Positions 23,162 to 30,344 of a DNA stretch of 50,089 nt are shown here, piece by piece (the stretch's first letter is position 1; every line of letters starts with the position of its first letter). The position numbers and the translations under genes were made by a program. Below the pieces are notes generated by a model. That model made no database searches. It worked only from the letters and a program-made list of their open reading frames with translations, and was not told the origin of the DNA. This DNA comes from an uncultured Bacillota bacterium. GTDB taxonomy: Bacteria; Bacillota_I; Bacilli_A; RFN20; CAG-826. The stretch covers positions 1 to 50,089 of the forward strand of contig CAMORJ010000001.1 in assembly GCA_946623775.1 (NCBI GenBank), in the 5' to 3' direction.

Positions 23162-23667
23162 TTCATTCCCTCAACAACTTCTATCACGATTTGCTTTTTT
23201 TCGATATCGATTTCGAGAACGAATTTGTCAACAAAAGGAACGAAGAAATCCTTTTCGCCTTCTCTGTGGACGCGAAGAGACTTTGTAGGAGCGTATTCCA
23301 AAACGTCGGTGACTGTGCCTTGCACAGCTCCTGCTTGATCTACGACTTTGCACCCGATTAAATCTGCAAAGCGGTATGAGTCTTTGGGCATTGGTGCGTC
23401 CGTCTTGTCCATGTTGACCACCCGCTTTAAGAATTTTTCAGCTTCGTCGATCGATGTGATTTCCTCAAAACGAAGTAGGTAAACCTGGCCGTTGTCGCGA
23501 AAGGAAGCTAAGGTAACTTCTTTCGAATCGCCGGTTTTTTCGTCGACAAGGTAAAACTTCCTGCCCTTTTTGAAGCGGAGGTTGGGATAGTCCGTCATCG
23601 AGACGGCCTTAAAGGCGCCTTGTAGCCCAAACGTTTTTGAAAGATACGCGACTGATACGTACTCCAT
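23158..23667 (-). CDS. rimM: Ribosome maturation factor RimM
   Basis: Needed for maturation of the 30S head; binds S19. The 169-residue product has the N-terminal RimM domain ('VAYLSKTFGLQGAFKAVSMT', about 6-25) and the PRC-barrel ('YRFADLIGCKVVDQAGAVQG', about 97-116; 'FVPFVDKFVLEIDIEKKQIV', about 143-162). The usual 'IGKIxKxHGLKGEV' start motif appears as 'AYLSKTFGLQGAF'. It lies between khpA (18 nt upstream) and trmD (4-nt overlap) in one operon. Confidence 0.93.
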   Translation of the reverse strand: MEYVSVAYLSKTFGLQGAFKAVSMTDYPNLRFKKGRKFYLVDEKTGDSKEVTLASFRDNGQVYLLRFEEITSIDEAEKFLKRVVNMDKTDAPMPKDSYRFADLIGCKVVDQAGAVQGTVTDVLEYAPTKSLRVHREGEKDFFVPFVDKFVLEIDIEKKQIVIEVVEGMK

Positions 23668-23685
23668 ATAAAGAAACGGCGGGAA

Positions 23686-23973
23686 TTACTTCCCGTCGGT
23701 CTCCTCTTCTCCTTCAGTGAAGCTTTCAAACTTCAGATGGATGCGCACGTTGCTGCCGTCGGATTTTCCGGCAACACCAATGACATCGCGCAAGGCATTT
23801 GCAACTGCGCCGCGCTTGCCGATCAACCTTGCGGTATCGGCATCTTCGGCAACGATTAGGATGGAGATGTCTTTTTTGCTATTGGTGGGCAATTGACGAA
23901 TCATGATCGCTGAAGGATTCTCAACAAGCGGATCGATGATTGGATGGATGATTGCCCCGAAATCGCGTTCCAT
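23686..23973 (-). CDS. khpA: KH-domain RNA-binding protein KhpA
   Basis: A single KH domain protein that, in other Firmicutes, partners with KhpB/EloR and influences cell elongation and RNA metabolism. The 95-residue product holds the RNA-binding loop 'ARLIGKRGAVANALRDVI' (about 49-66), a GxxG-type 'GKRG' motif, preceded by 'DISILIVAEDAD'. The C-terminal tail is acidic ('EGEEETDGK'). The start codon overlaps the rpsP stop by one base (TAATG), so translational coupling is likely. ylqD, present between khpA and rimM in B. subtilis, is absent. Confidence 0.92.
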   Translation of the reverse strand: MERDFGAIIHPIIDPLVENPSAIMIRQLPTNSKKDISILIVAEDADTARLIGKRGAVANALRDVIGVAGKSDGSNVRIHLKFESFTEGEEETDGK

Positions 23974-24248
23974 TACTTCGTAGCCTTTTTGCTTTCAGCG
24001 AACTTGGCCATGATGCCCTTCTTGGAGAACATGGCACGGACGGAATCGGAAGGGATAGCGCCAGCGCCAAGCCATTTGAGGGCGAGTGCTTCGTCGATGA
24101 TGGCCTTCTCTTCGCCGACTTTCGGATCATAGGTTCCGATTTGTTCGATGATGCGTCCATCGCGGGCGAAGCGGGAATCGGCGGCAACGATACGATAGAT
24201 GGGATCTTTGTGGCGGCCGATGCGGGTTAATCTGATTTTAACTGACAT
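23973..24248 (-). CDS. rpsP: 30S ribosomal protein bS16
   Basis: bS16 binds 16S rRNA early in 30S assembly. The 91-residue product begins 'MSVKIRLTRIGRHKDPIYRI' and includes 'VAADSRFARDGRIIEQIGTY' (about 20-39), both diagnostic. The ATG at 24248 has a clear SD 'aaggag' and gives the normal N-terminus; an upstream in-frame extension crosses the promoter. It is the first gene of the minus-strand rpsP-khpA-rimM-trmD operon. Confidence 0.97.
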   Translation of the reverse strand: MSVKIRLTRIGRHKDPIYRIVAADSRFARDGRIIEQIGTYDPKVGEEKAIIDEALALKWLGAGAIPSDSVRAMFSKKGIMAKFAESKKATK

Positions 24249-24273
24249 GGTTCTTAACTCCTTTGCGGTGACT

Positions 24274-24302
24274 ATAATAGTCATACCCAATATAGGTGTC
24301 AA
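24274..24302 (-). promoter_or_regulatory. rpsP operon promoter
   Basis: On the minus strand TTGACA (24302-24297), 17-nt spacer, TATTAT (24279-24274). Near-consensus; start expected near 24267, leader about 20 nt with the rpsP SD. Confidence 0.8.
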
Positions 24303-24319
24303 GCAAAAATACTTGACAC
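24296..24319. promoter_or_regulatory. Perfect palindrome between rpsP and rplS
   Basis: 'gtgtcaag' N8 'cttgacac' (arms 24296-24303 and 24312-24319). The left arm is the rpsP -35; the right arm gives an outward TTGACA for the plus strand, though without a good -10. It could be an operator or a symmetric double promoter. Confidence 0.5.
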
Positions 24320-24343
24320 TTAATGCGAAACTGTAAAAAAGCC

Positions 24344-24372
24344 TTGCCCAGGCACTTTAACGCGTATATATT
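24344..24372 (+). promoter_or_regulatory. rplS promoter
   Basis: TTGCCC (24344-24349), 17-nt spacer, TATATT (24367-24372). A start near 24379 would give a leader of about 85 nt. Confidence 0.55.
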
Positions 24373-24378
24373 ATTACT

Positions 24379-24464
24379 CGCGCTAAAAGCGCTACGCAGG
24401 CTCCGCTACCCACGTCACGGGGCATGAACCTGAAGAGCTACCTAGCTAGAAGGAGGAATGATTC
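24379..24464 (+). promoter_or_regulatory. rplS leader, possible L19 autoregulatory RNA
   Basis: The leader is unusually long for this window and structured: 'gcgct' aaa 'agcgc' (24380-24392) forms a tight hairpin, and 'agct' / 'agct' (24437-24448) another near the SD 'aaggagg'. L19 leaders are known regulatory RNAs in Firmicutes (Rfam has a family), but I cannot confirm that this matches the consensus. Confidence 0.4.
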
Positions 24465-24812
24465 ATGAACAACAATCTCGTAAATGAAATCACCGCCCGT
24501 CAGCTTCGCCACGATATTCCTGAGTTCTCTTCCGGCGACACCATCAAAGTGTATGTCCGCATCATCGAGAACAAAAAGGAGCGCAACCAGGCCTTCGAAG
24601 GCGTTGTCATCCAGCGCCGCGGCAGTGGTGTCTCTGCGACCTTCACCGTTCGCAAAATCTCTTCCGGCATCGGCGTGGAACGTACCTTCCCCGTCAACAG
24701 CCCCTCGATCGCAAGGATCGAAGTCGTGAAGAGAGGTAAGGTTAGGAGAAACAAAATCACCTACATGCGCAAACTCTCCGGCAAAGCGGCCCGCATCAAA
24801 TCTCGCGACTAA
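24465..24812 (+). CDS. rplS: 50S ribosomal protein bL19
   Basis: bL19 sits at the 30S-50S interface. The 115-residue product has the typical 'DTIKVYVRIIENKKERNQAF' (about 25-44), 'GVVIQRRGSGVSATFTVRKI' (about 46-65), 'GVGVERTFPVNSP'-type segment ('GIGVERTFPVNSPSIARIEV', about 69-88) and a basic C-terminus. 'aaggagga' is the SD, 8 nt before the ATG. It is monocistronic here, with its own promoter and terminator, because the neighbouring trmD block is reversed. Confidence 0.97.
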   Translation: MNNNLVNEITARQLRHDIPEFSSGDTIKVYVRIIENKKERNQAFEGVVIQRRGSGVSATFTVRKISSGIGVERTFPVNSPSIARIEVVKRGKVRRNKITYMRKLSGKAARIKSRD

Positions 24813-24838
24813 TTCGCATCAAAATCAAGGAAGTGACG

Positions 24839-24867
24839 ACCTCCCAATTAGGGAGGTTTTCCTTTTT
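24839..24867 (+). terminator. rplS terminator
   Basis: The stem 'acctccc' aatta 'gggaggt' is followed by 'tttcctttttg'. Confidence 0.85.
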
Positions 24868-24902
24868 GTGTTTGCCAGCGTGGAAAAATTCTATGACTTC
24901 TT

Positions 24903-24908
24903 TATAAT
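24903..24908 (+). promoter_or_regulatory. -10 element of lepB (near-leaderless)
   Basis: TATAAT ends 9 nt before the lepB ATG, with a weak -35 (TGGAAA, 24881-24886) 16 nt upstream. No SD lies between. Confidence 0.5.
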
Positions 24909-24917
24909 TTAGAAGTC

Positions 24918-25769
24918 ATGCCAGACGATTACATGGAGAAAAAACAGATTGTCCAGGGCGAACTTTCTCCCGCTCACCCCAAAAAGAAATGGTGGGTCAT
25001 CATCTTGGATATTCTCGCCATTGCCATTTTCCTTCTTGTCTTGGCGGTCTCCGGAACCGTGATTTTCGTCAGCAATTATTATGATGAACCCTTCTATGTT
25101 AATGGCTTTTCTATGTATCCGACTTTAAACTCGGAGTCCCAATACTACATTTCCTCATCTGATAGCTATCGAGAAGCCCACTGGAATGACGGAACCAACA
25201 AAACAAATGATTTCGTGGATTACGGTTGGGCAAAATCGAAAGACGGGTGGATGAAAGATCTGCGTCGTTATGACATTGTGGTGACTTATTACCCAAGCGA
25301 TGCGACCGGGAAAACGATTCACGACGATGCGGATTTAAAAATCAAACGTTTAATTGCGTTTCCGGGGGAGACCGTTACTTTGGAGGCCGACCCCGAAAAC
25401 CCGGCTTGGGGCAAAACCACCATTACAAACTCTGAAGGAACTTTTGTGCTGCCCAACCTTTACACGATGGACGATTATCCCGACCTTCCTTCCGGAATGA
25501 AGTACCCCGGCGTCAATTCGTCTTTGTTTGGAACCTGGACACTGGGCGAGGACGAATACTTTGTCATGGGCGATAATCGTGCTTCGAATTACTCCAAAGA
25601 CTCAAGAAATATTGGACCCATACCTGGATATTTGCTTCGCGGCAAAGCGTATATGATCACGGGAATGAGGAAACTCATTCGCAAGGAAGGCGGCTCTTTC
25701 GACTTGAAGTTCAGTCTGAAGTACATGCGTTTGCCTTGGGCCTATAAATCGTTGGAATACAAATCATGA
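24918..25769 (+). CDS. lepB: Signal peptidase I
   Basis: Removes signal peptides from exported proteins at the outer face of the membrane. The 283-residue product has a basic cytoplasmic N-terminus, one TM helix (about 27-50), then box B 'VNGFSMYPTLN' with the catalytic Ser (about 63-73), 'RYDIVV' (box C) and 'KIKRLIAFPGETV' with the catalytic Lys (box D, about 142-154), and 'MGDNRASNYSKDSRNIGPI' (box E, about 217-235). It is longer than the minimal Gram-positive enzyme because of an insert around 80-110 and a C-terminal tail. It overlaps rbgA by 4 nt (ATGA). Confidence 0.95.
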   Translation: MPDDYMEKKQIVQGELSPAHPKKKWWVIILDILAIAIFLLVLAVSGTVIFVSNYYDEPFYVNGFSMYPTLNSESQYYISSSDSYREAHWNDGTNKTNDFVDYGWAKSKDGWMKDLRRYDIVVTYYPSDATGKTIHDDADLKIKRLIAFPGETVTLEADPENPAWGKTTITNSEGTFVLPNLYTMDDYPDLPSGMKYPGVNSSLFGTWTLGEDEYFVMGDNRASNYSKDSRNIGPIPGYLLRGKAYMITGMRKLIRKEGGSFDLKFSLKYMRLPWAYKSLEYKS

Positions 25770-26623
25770 GTCAGCAAAACGTCCATTATTTCCCTGGCCA
25801 TATGTCGAAGGCCATCAAGATAATTTCCGGATTCGTGAAATCGGTGGAGCTTATCGTTGAGATTGTCGATGCGCGAGCCCCGCTATCTTGTCGCAACCCC
25901 ATGCTCACGACACTTGCTCCCCAAAAAGCGTGGATTTTGCTTTTGTCCAAGGAGGATATGGCCGACCCAGCAGTTACAAAGCAGTGGCTGGATTACTTTG
26001 GGAAAAATGGGGTTCCCTGCGTCTCGGGCAACCTAAAAAAAGAAAAGTTCGTGAACATCCTGAATAGAGTGGCGTCGCCGTTTATTGCCGCCAAGCGAGA
26101 GAAAGAAAAACGCATCGGAATGAAAAAACAGCCGGTACGTGTAATGATTATTGGCATTCCAAACGTTGGAAAGAGCACCTTGATCAACAATCTTCGCGGC
26201 AAAAAAGTTGCCGCGGTTGGCAACAAGGCAGGAGTCACTAGGGCAGAGCAATGGATTAAATTAAGCGATGACTTTACTCTCCTTGATACCCCCGGCGTTT
26301 TGCCTATGAATTATCCCGACGGCGCTCAGGCGATTCGTTTGGCGTTGCTTGGCACCATGAGGGAAGAAGTTTTGCCTACCGAGGAACTATCCTATGCGCT
26401 GCTTGGCTATCTGAAAGAGAACTACCCCAGCATTTTGATGAATCGCTTTGGCATCGAGGATATTACCGGAATGGATTCGCAGATTATCCTTCAGGAAATT
26501 GCGAAGAAGCGTTTGCTTTTGGAAGGGCCTAACCTTTCTGAAACGAAAGCGGCATACCTTTTGATCAAAGAATTTAAAGATGGGCTGCTCGGCCCTATCT
26601 CTTTGGAGATTCCGAATGCTTAA
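25766..26623 (+). CDS. rbgA: Ribosome biogenesis GTPase RbgA (YlqF)
   Basis: A circularly permuted GTPase essential for late 50S assembly in Bacilli. The 285-residue product shows the permuted motif order G4-G1-G3: 'DARAPLSCRNPML' (about 37-49), 'LLLSKEDMADP' as G4 (about 58-68), 'IGIPNVGKSTLINNLRGKK' as G1 (about 127-145) and 'LLDTPGVLPM' as G3 (about 172-181), then a C-terminal helical domain. The G4 motif, NKxD in B. subtilis RbgA, reads SKED here, with Asn replaced by Ser. It overlaps lepB by 4 nt and rnhB by 8 nt. Confidence 0.94.
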   Translation: MSQQNVHYFPGHMSKAIKIISGFVKSVELIVEIVDARAPLSCRNPMLTTLAPQKAWILLLSKEDMADPAVTKQWLDYFGKNGVPCVSGNLKKEKFVNILNRVASPFIAAKREKEKRIGMKKQPVRVMIIGIPNVGKSTLINNLRGKKVAAVGNKAGVTRAEQWIKLSDDFTLLDTPGVLPMNYPDGAQAIRLALLGTMREEVLPTEELSYALLGYLKENYPSILMNRFGIEDITGMDSQIILQEIAKKRLLLEGPNLSETKAAYLLIKEFKDGLLGPISLEIPNA

Positions 26624-27236
26624 TTTGGAGCAGGAATACTATAGCGAATCCATCCTTCTTATCGCCGGATGCGACGAAGCGGGCCGCGGGCCGCTTGCAG
26701 GGCCTGTATGCGCGGCAGCGGTGGTGTTTCCCAAAGGGTATTCGAACCCGGACATCGATGATTCTAAAAAACTGACCGCCAAAAAAAGAGATGCCCTGTA
26801 TGAGACGATTATTCGGGATGCCCTTGGATATGGCATCGCGATGCGCTCTGCGGATTGGATTGACAAGCACAATATTTACGAAGCCGCCCGCGATGCGATG
26901 AAAGAGGCCCTTGCAATGATCAAGGTCCCCTATCAGCTTGTGCTTTCCGATTGCATGCCAATGCCAGGCTTCCCTGTGCCTGTAATCCCTTTGGTGAAAG
27001 GGGATGCCAAATGCCTCAATATCGCTGCCGCATCCATATTGGCCAAGGTCACTCGAGATAGATACATGGAAGAGTTGGAAAAGAAGTACCCGAATTTTTC
27101 GTTCTCCGTGCACAAAGGTTACGGAACGAAAAAACATCTTGAAGAGCTGCGCGAATACGGCCCGATAGAGGGGATTCATAGGAAAACATTCGGTCCTGTT
27201 GCGCAGTTTTACCATGAGCAGCTAACGCTCTTTTAG
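26616..27236 (+). CDS. rnhB: Ribonuclease HII
   Basis: Removes misincorporated ribonucleotides and RNA primers from DNA. The 206-residue product has the RNase HII active site: 'AGCDEAGRGPLAGPVCAAAV' (Asp-Glu, about 15-34), 'DSKKLTAKKRDAL' (about 48-60), the third acidic residue in 'LVLSDCMPM' (about 108-116), and the C-terminal 'NIAAASILAKVTRDRYM' (about 134-150). The ATG at 26616 overlaps the end of rbgA; the longer reading is not needed. rbgA-rnhB order is the same in B. subtilis. Confidence 0.95.
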   Translation: MLNLEQEYYSESILLIAGCDEAGRGPLAGPVCAAAVVFPKGYSNPDIDDSKKLTAKKRDALYETIIRDALGYGIAMRSADWIDKHNIYEAARDAMKEALAMIKVPYQLVLSDCMPMPGFPVPVIPLVKGDAKCLNIAAASILAKVTRDRYMEELEKKYPNFSFSVHKGYGTKKHLEELREYGPIEGIHRKTFGPVAQFYHEQLTLF

Positions 27237-27243
27237 CTCTTTA

Positions 27244-27249
27244 TATAAT
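27244..27249 (+). promoter_or_regulatory. -10 element upstream of dprA
   Basis: TATAAT just after the rnhB stop, without a clear -35. A transcript from about 27256 would start directly at the hairpin 27260-27284. Confidence 0.35.
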
Positions 27250-27258
27250 AAGGATTAG

Positions 27259-27290
27259 GGACTTCAACAAAAAAAGTTGAGTCCTTTTTT
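27259..27290 (+). terminator. rnhB terminator / dprA leader hairpin
   Basis: The stem 'ggacttcaac' / 'gttgagtcc' (one bulged T), with an A-rich loop, is followed by six Ts (27285-27290). It ends the lepB-rbgA-rnhB transcript and could also act as an attenuator for dprA. Confidence 0.75.
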
Positions 27291-27318
27291 GCTTCTCGAC
27301 GCCAATTAAATAAGTGAG
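27271..27318 (+). promoter_or_regulatory. dprA leader element shared with tnpB
   Basis: 'aaaaagttgagtcctttttt' (27271-27290), 18 nt, 'aataagtgag' (27309-27318): the same blocks and spacing as before tnpB (minus strand 1840-1793). 39 of 48 positions match. 'ttgagtcc' (27277-27284) is also complementary to 'ggactcaa' at the dprA start codon (27332-27339). Confidence 0.5.
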
Positions 27319-27329
27319 GAGGTCTTTTT

Positions 27330-28118
27330 ATGGACTCAAAAGAAACACTTTGCTACCTCTCCATCATTCACGGCGGAAACCAGCAGAAAATCATGGAGGC
27401 TATCCGCTCGCAGGTTCAGCCTGAGGAAGAAGAGGTGCTGAAAGAAGTCAGGAAGCTCAAGAGCCATTGGGTTACGCTTCTTGATCCAGACTACCCGTCG
27501 GCGCTGAGGATGATAGCCATGCCCCCAATCGTCTTGTTCTATAGGGGAAACCTATCGCTCATCTCTGACTACAACCGCTGCGTAAGCATCGTGGGGGCGA
27601 GGGCGGCCAGCGCCTATGGCTTGAGCATGGCCGAGAAACTCACCCATGGCGCCGCCAGTCATGGCTATACGGTCATAAGCGGTTTGGCAAAAGGCATTGA
27701 TACCGTGGCAGCGCAGGCCGCTATGCCCTTTGGAGCCGCGGTGGCCGTTTTAGGGAATGGCATGAATAACGTCTATCCCTCGGAGAATGGCCAGCTCCAA
27801 CGCCAAATCGAAAAAGGCGGTCTGTTGCTTTCGGAATACCCGGACGATGTCAAACCATCGCCCATTCAATTTCCGGCCCGCAATAGAATCATCGCCGGCT
27901 TAAGCAAGGCAACAATTCTGGCGGAGGCCAAAATCAGGTCTGGCTCAATGATCACTTGCGCTTGCGCTTTGGAATTCTCCAGAGACGTTGGAGCGGTGCC
28001 GTATCGCGCCGACGAGGAAAGCGCCTGCAATATGATCATCAAGGAAGGCGCTGCCATGATTGAGGACGTCGAAGATCTGCTGATGATGCTCCATGGGCCG
28101 ACGGGAAAAATTTTATAA
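27330..28118 (+). CDS. dprA: DNA-processing protein DprA (Smf)
   Basis: Binds incoming single-stranded DNA during natural transformation and loads RecA. The 262-residue product keeps the Rossmann-like DprA core: 'CVSIVGARAASAYGLSMAEKL' (about 86-106), 'VISGLAKGIDTVAAQAAM' (about 113-130), 'VLGNGMNNVYPSENGQL' (about 138-154) and 'LLSEYPDDVKPSPIQFPARN' (about 169-188). It ends soon after the core, so the C-terminal winged-helix domain of many DprA proteins is lacking; the N-terminal SAM-like part is also short. 'gaggaggt' is the SD. dprA-topA-trmFO-xerC order is as in B. subtilis. No other competence gene is in the window. Confidence 0.93.
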   Translation: MDSKETLCYLSIIHGGNQQKIMEAIRSQVQPEEEEVLKEVRKLKSHWVTLLDPDYPSALRMIAMPPIVLFYRGNLSLISDYNRCVSIVGARAASAYGLSMAEKLTHGAASHGYTVISGLAKGIDTVAAQAAMPFGAAVAVLGNGMNNVYPSENGQLQRQIEKGGLLLSEYPDDVKPSPIQFPARNRIIAGLSKATILAEAKIRSGSMITCACALEFSRDVGAVPYRADEESACNMIIKEGAAMIEDVEDLLMMLHGPTGKIL

Positions 28119-28158
28119 ATAATCATATTTATATAGGAAATAAGCCGAAAAATATCGG

Positions 28159-28187
28159 TTGACACGGCATTTTTAGGCTTCTATAGT
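28159..28187 (+). promoter_or_regulatory. topA promoter
   Basis: TTGACA (28159-28164), exactly 17 nt, TATAGT (28182-28187): the best vegetative promoter in the window. The start is expected near 28194, leaving only about 8 nt before the ATG at 28202 and no SD. Confidence 0.85.
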
Positions 28188-28201
28188 CATGTCGAAAAAT
28201 T

Positions 28202-30337
28202 ATGAAGCTCGTTATTGTAGAATCTCCAAACAAGCAAACGACCATCAAACGTTACCTCGGTCCGGAGTATAACGTTGTGGCCAGTCAGGGCCATATCAGG
28301 GATCTTGCCACTCGTGGCAAGGGCGGCCTTGGAATTGATGTCGATAACTCTTTTGCGCCTGTTTGGGAAATCCCTGAAAAGAAAAAGGCCATCGTGTCCA
28401 TGCTTAAGCGCGAAGTCGCAAAAGCGGATGAAGTGTATCTTGCCACCGACCCTGATCGTGAAGGGGAAGCCATCGCCTATCATCTCGCCGACGTTTTGCA
28501 TTTGCCTTTGGATACGACTAAAAGGCTTCGCTTCTTTGAAATCACGAAGCCCGGCATCGAAGAAGCGCTCGCGGATACGGGAACCATCGATATGAATACC
28601 GTGGCCGCGCAGCAAACCAGGCGTTTTGAAGACCGCATCATCGGATTCAAAGTGTCTTCGCTGATCTTCAAGAAAGCGCGTTTGCGTTCTGCGGGCCGCG
28701 TTCAGTCCGCAACGCTTCGCCTTATCGTCGACCGCCAAAGCGAAATCGACTCTTTCATCCCAGAGGAATACTGGACAATCGAGACCGAAGTTATGCTGGA
28801 AGGCAAAAAATACAAAATTGCCCTCTCCAAAGTCGACGGCAAGACGCCGAAGATCACCAGCAAAGAGCAAGCGGAGGCGATCCTTGCCAGGATCCCCGAG
28901 AATCTTTTGGTCAGCTCGATCGCGAAAAAGGAGAAATCCACCTCCCCCAAACTGGCATTCTCTACCTCTACTTTGCAACAGGAAGCGTACGTCAAATTGC
29001 ACTTTTCCAACAAAAAGACGCAGGACGTGGCTCAAAAATTGTTCGAAGGCTTGACTATCGGAGGCGAGCATGTCGGTCTTATTACATACCTTCGTACCGA
29101 CACCACCCGTATATCTCCGGAGTTCTATCGCCGCCACGCGGTTCCCTATATCACCGAGACTTTCGGCCAGGAATACATCGGCCCACTGCGAACCGTAAAA
29201 GCCGATGCAAATGTTCAAGGCGCCCATGAAGGTATTCGTATCACCGGCACTCATCGCACGCCTGAAATTGTTGCGCAGTACGTTTCTCCCGACGAAGCTA
29301 AGCTTTATCGCCTCATTTATTGCCGTACCATGGCGTCTTTGATGGCGCCGAAGAAGACCGAAGCCACTTCGGTTTCTTTGACCGGCAATGGGCTGGAGTT
29401 CACTTTGTCAGGATCCAGAACCTTATTCAAGGGCTTCACCGCGGTTTATGGCGAGTTCGAAGATGAAGAGGATGCGGCAACGCTTCCCGAAATCAAAGAA
29501 GGCTCAACCATCGCCGTTACATCGAAGCACGGCGATCAGAAGTTTACGAAACCTGTGCCGCATTACAACGCCGCATCTATTGTTAAAACGATGGAAGATC
29601 TCGGAATTGGCCGTCCATCTACTTATGCATCAACTATCGTTACGCTGAAGCAAAGAAAATACATTACGGAAGAAAAAGGCAATCTCATTCCGACGGAAGA
29701 CGGCAAACGCACGGTTGCCATCCTCAATAAATATTTCCCGAAAGTTACCGATACTTCATACACCGCAAGCATGGAAAAGAAGCTCGATAACGTCGCGGAG
29801 GGGAAAGAGTCATTCATCGATGCCATGAACGAATTCTATGGCCCGTTTATGGCGACTTTCGAAGACGCAAAAGGCAGAATGTATTCTGATGGCCCGCAAA
29901 AAGCAGGCGGGACATGCCCTATTTGCGGCCGTGACCTCGTGATTAAAACCAATAAAAAAGGACAGCAGTTTATCGGCTGCTCCGGCTTCCCTCAATGCCG
30001 CTACATCCAAAAAGAGGAAAAGCCCGCTGACGTTCCCACTGGCGAAATGTGCCCCAAGTGCGGTCATGCGTTGGTTTGGAGGCTAAACCGCAAGGGCGAA
30101 AAATTCATTGCTTGCTCCAACTGGCCGCGTTGCGACTATACAAGCGGTGGAGACGCCAAACCCGCGAAGAAAAAGAAAGTCTACACCAAAGCCGATTATG
30201 TCAAACCTTGCCCTCGTTGCAAAGGTGGGCAACTCGTTGTGAAAGAAGGCAAAAAAGGACAGTTCCTCGCTTGCACGAATTTCCCTCGCTGCAGGTATCA
30301 TGAGCCTCTTGACGGGGCAAACCCTCAAAGCAAATAA
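28202..30337 (+). CDS. topA: DNA topoisomerase I
   Basis: Type IA topoisomerase relaxing negative supercoils. The 711-residue product has the Toprim start 'LVIVESPNKQTTIKRYLG' (about 3-20), 'ATDPDREGEAIAYHLADVL' (about 81-99), the active-site region 'GLITYLRTDTTRIS' with the nucleophilic Tyr (about 293-306), and 'HEGIRIT'. The C-terminus carries three four-cysteine zinc ribbons: 'CPICGRDL...CSGFPQC', 'CPKCGHAL...CSNWPRC', 'CPRCKGGQ...CTNFPRC' (about 573-702). Normal domain order and length. trmFO follows after 7 nt. Confidence 0.97.
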   Translation: MKLVIVESPNKQTTIKRYLGPEYNVVASQGHIRDLATRGKGGLGIDVDNSFAPVWEIPEKKKAIVSMLKREVAKADEVYLATDPDREGEAIAYHLADVLHLPLDTTKRLRFFEITKPGIEEALADTGTIDMNTVAAQQTRRFEDRIIGFKVSSLIFKKARLRSAGRVQSATLRLIVDRQSEIDSFIPEEYWTIETEVMLEGKKYKIALSKVDGKTPKITSKEQAEAILARIPENLLVSSIAKKEKSTSPKLAFSTSTLQQEAYVKLHFSNKKTQDVAQKLFEGLTIGGEHVGLITYLRTDTTRISPEFYRRHAVPYITETFGQEYIGPLRTVKADANVQGAHEGIRITGTHRTPEIVAQYVSPDEAKLYRLIYCRTMASLMAPKKTEATSVSLTGNGLEFTLSGSRTLFKGFTAVYGEFEDEEDAATLPEIKEGSTIAVTSKHGDQKFTKPVPHYNAASIVKTMEDLGIGRPSTYASTIVTLKQRKYITEEKGNLIPTEDGKRTVAILNKYFPKVTDTSYTASMEKKLDNVAEGKESFIDAMNEFYGPFMATFEDAKGRMYSDGPQKAGGTCPICGRDLVIKTNKKGQQFIGCSGFPQCRYIQKEEKPADVPTGEMCPKCGHALVWRLNRKGEKFIACSNWPRCDYTSGGDAKPAKKKKVYTKADYVKPCPRCKGGQLVVKEGKKGQFLACTNFPRCRYHEPLDGANPQSK

Positions 30338-30338
30338 T
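30309..30338 (+). promoter_or_regulatory. Internal trmFO promoter inside the topA end (leaderless)
   Basis: TTGACG (30309-30314), 18 nt, AATAAT (30333-30338), then 6 nt to the trmFO ATG. It lies within the last codons of topA. No SD precedes trmFO. Confidence 0.5.
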
Positions 30339-30344
30339 TGACGC

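Noticed and set aside
28187..29254. Minus-strand 355-codon open frame
   Set aside because: Shadow of topA, whose motifs are continuous on the other strand.
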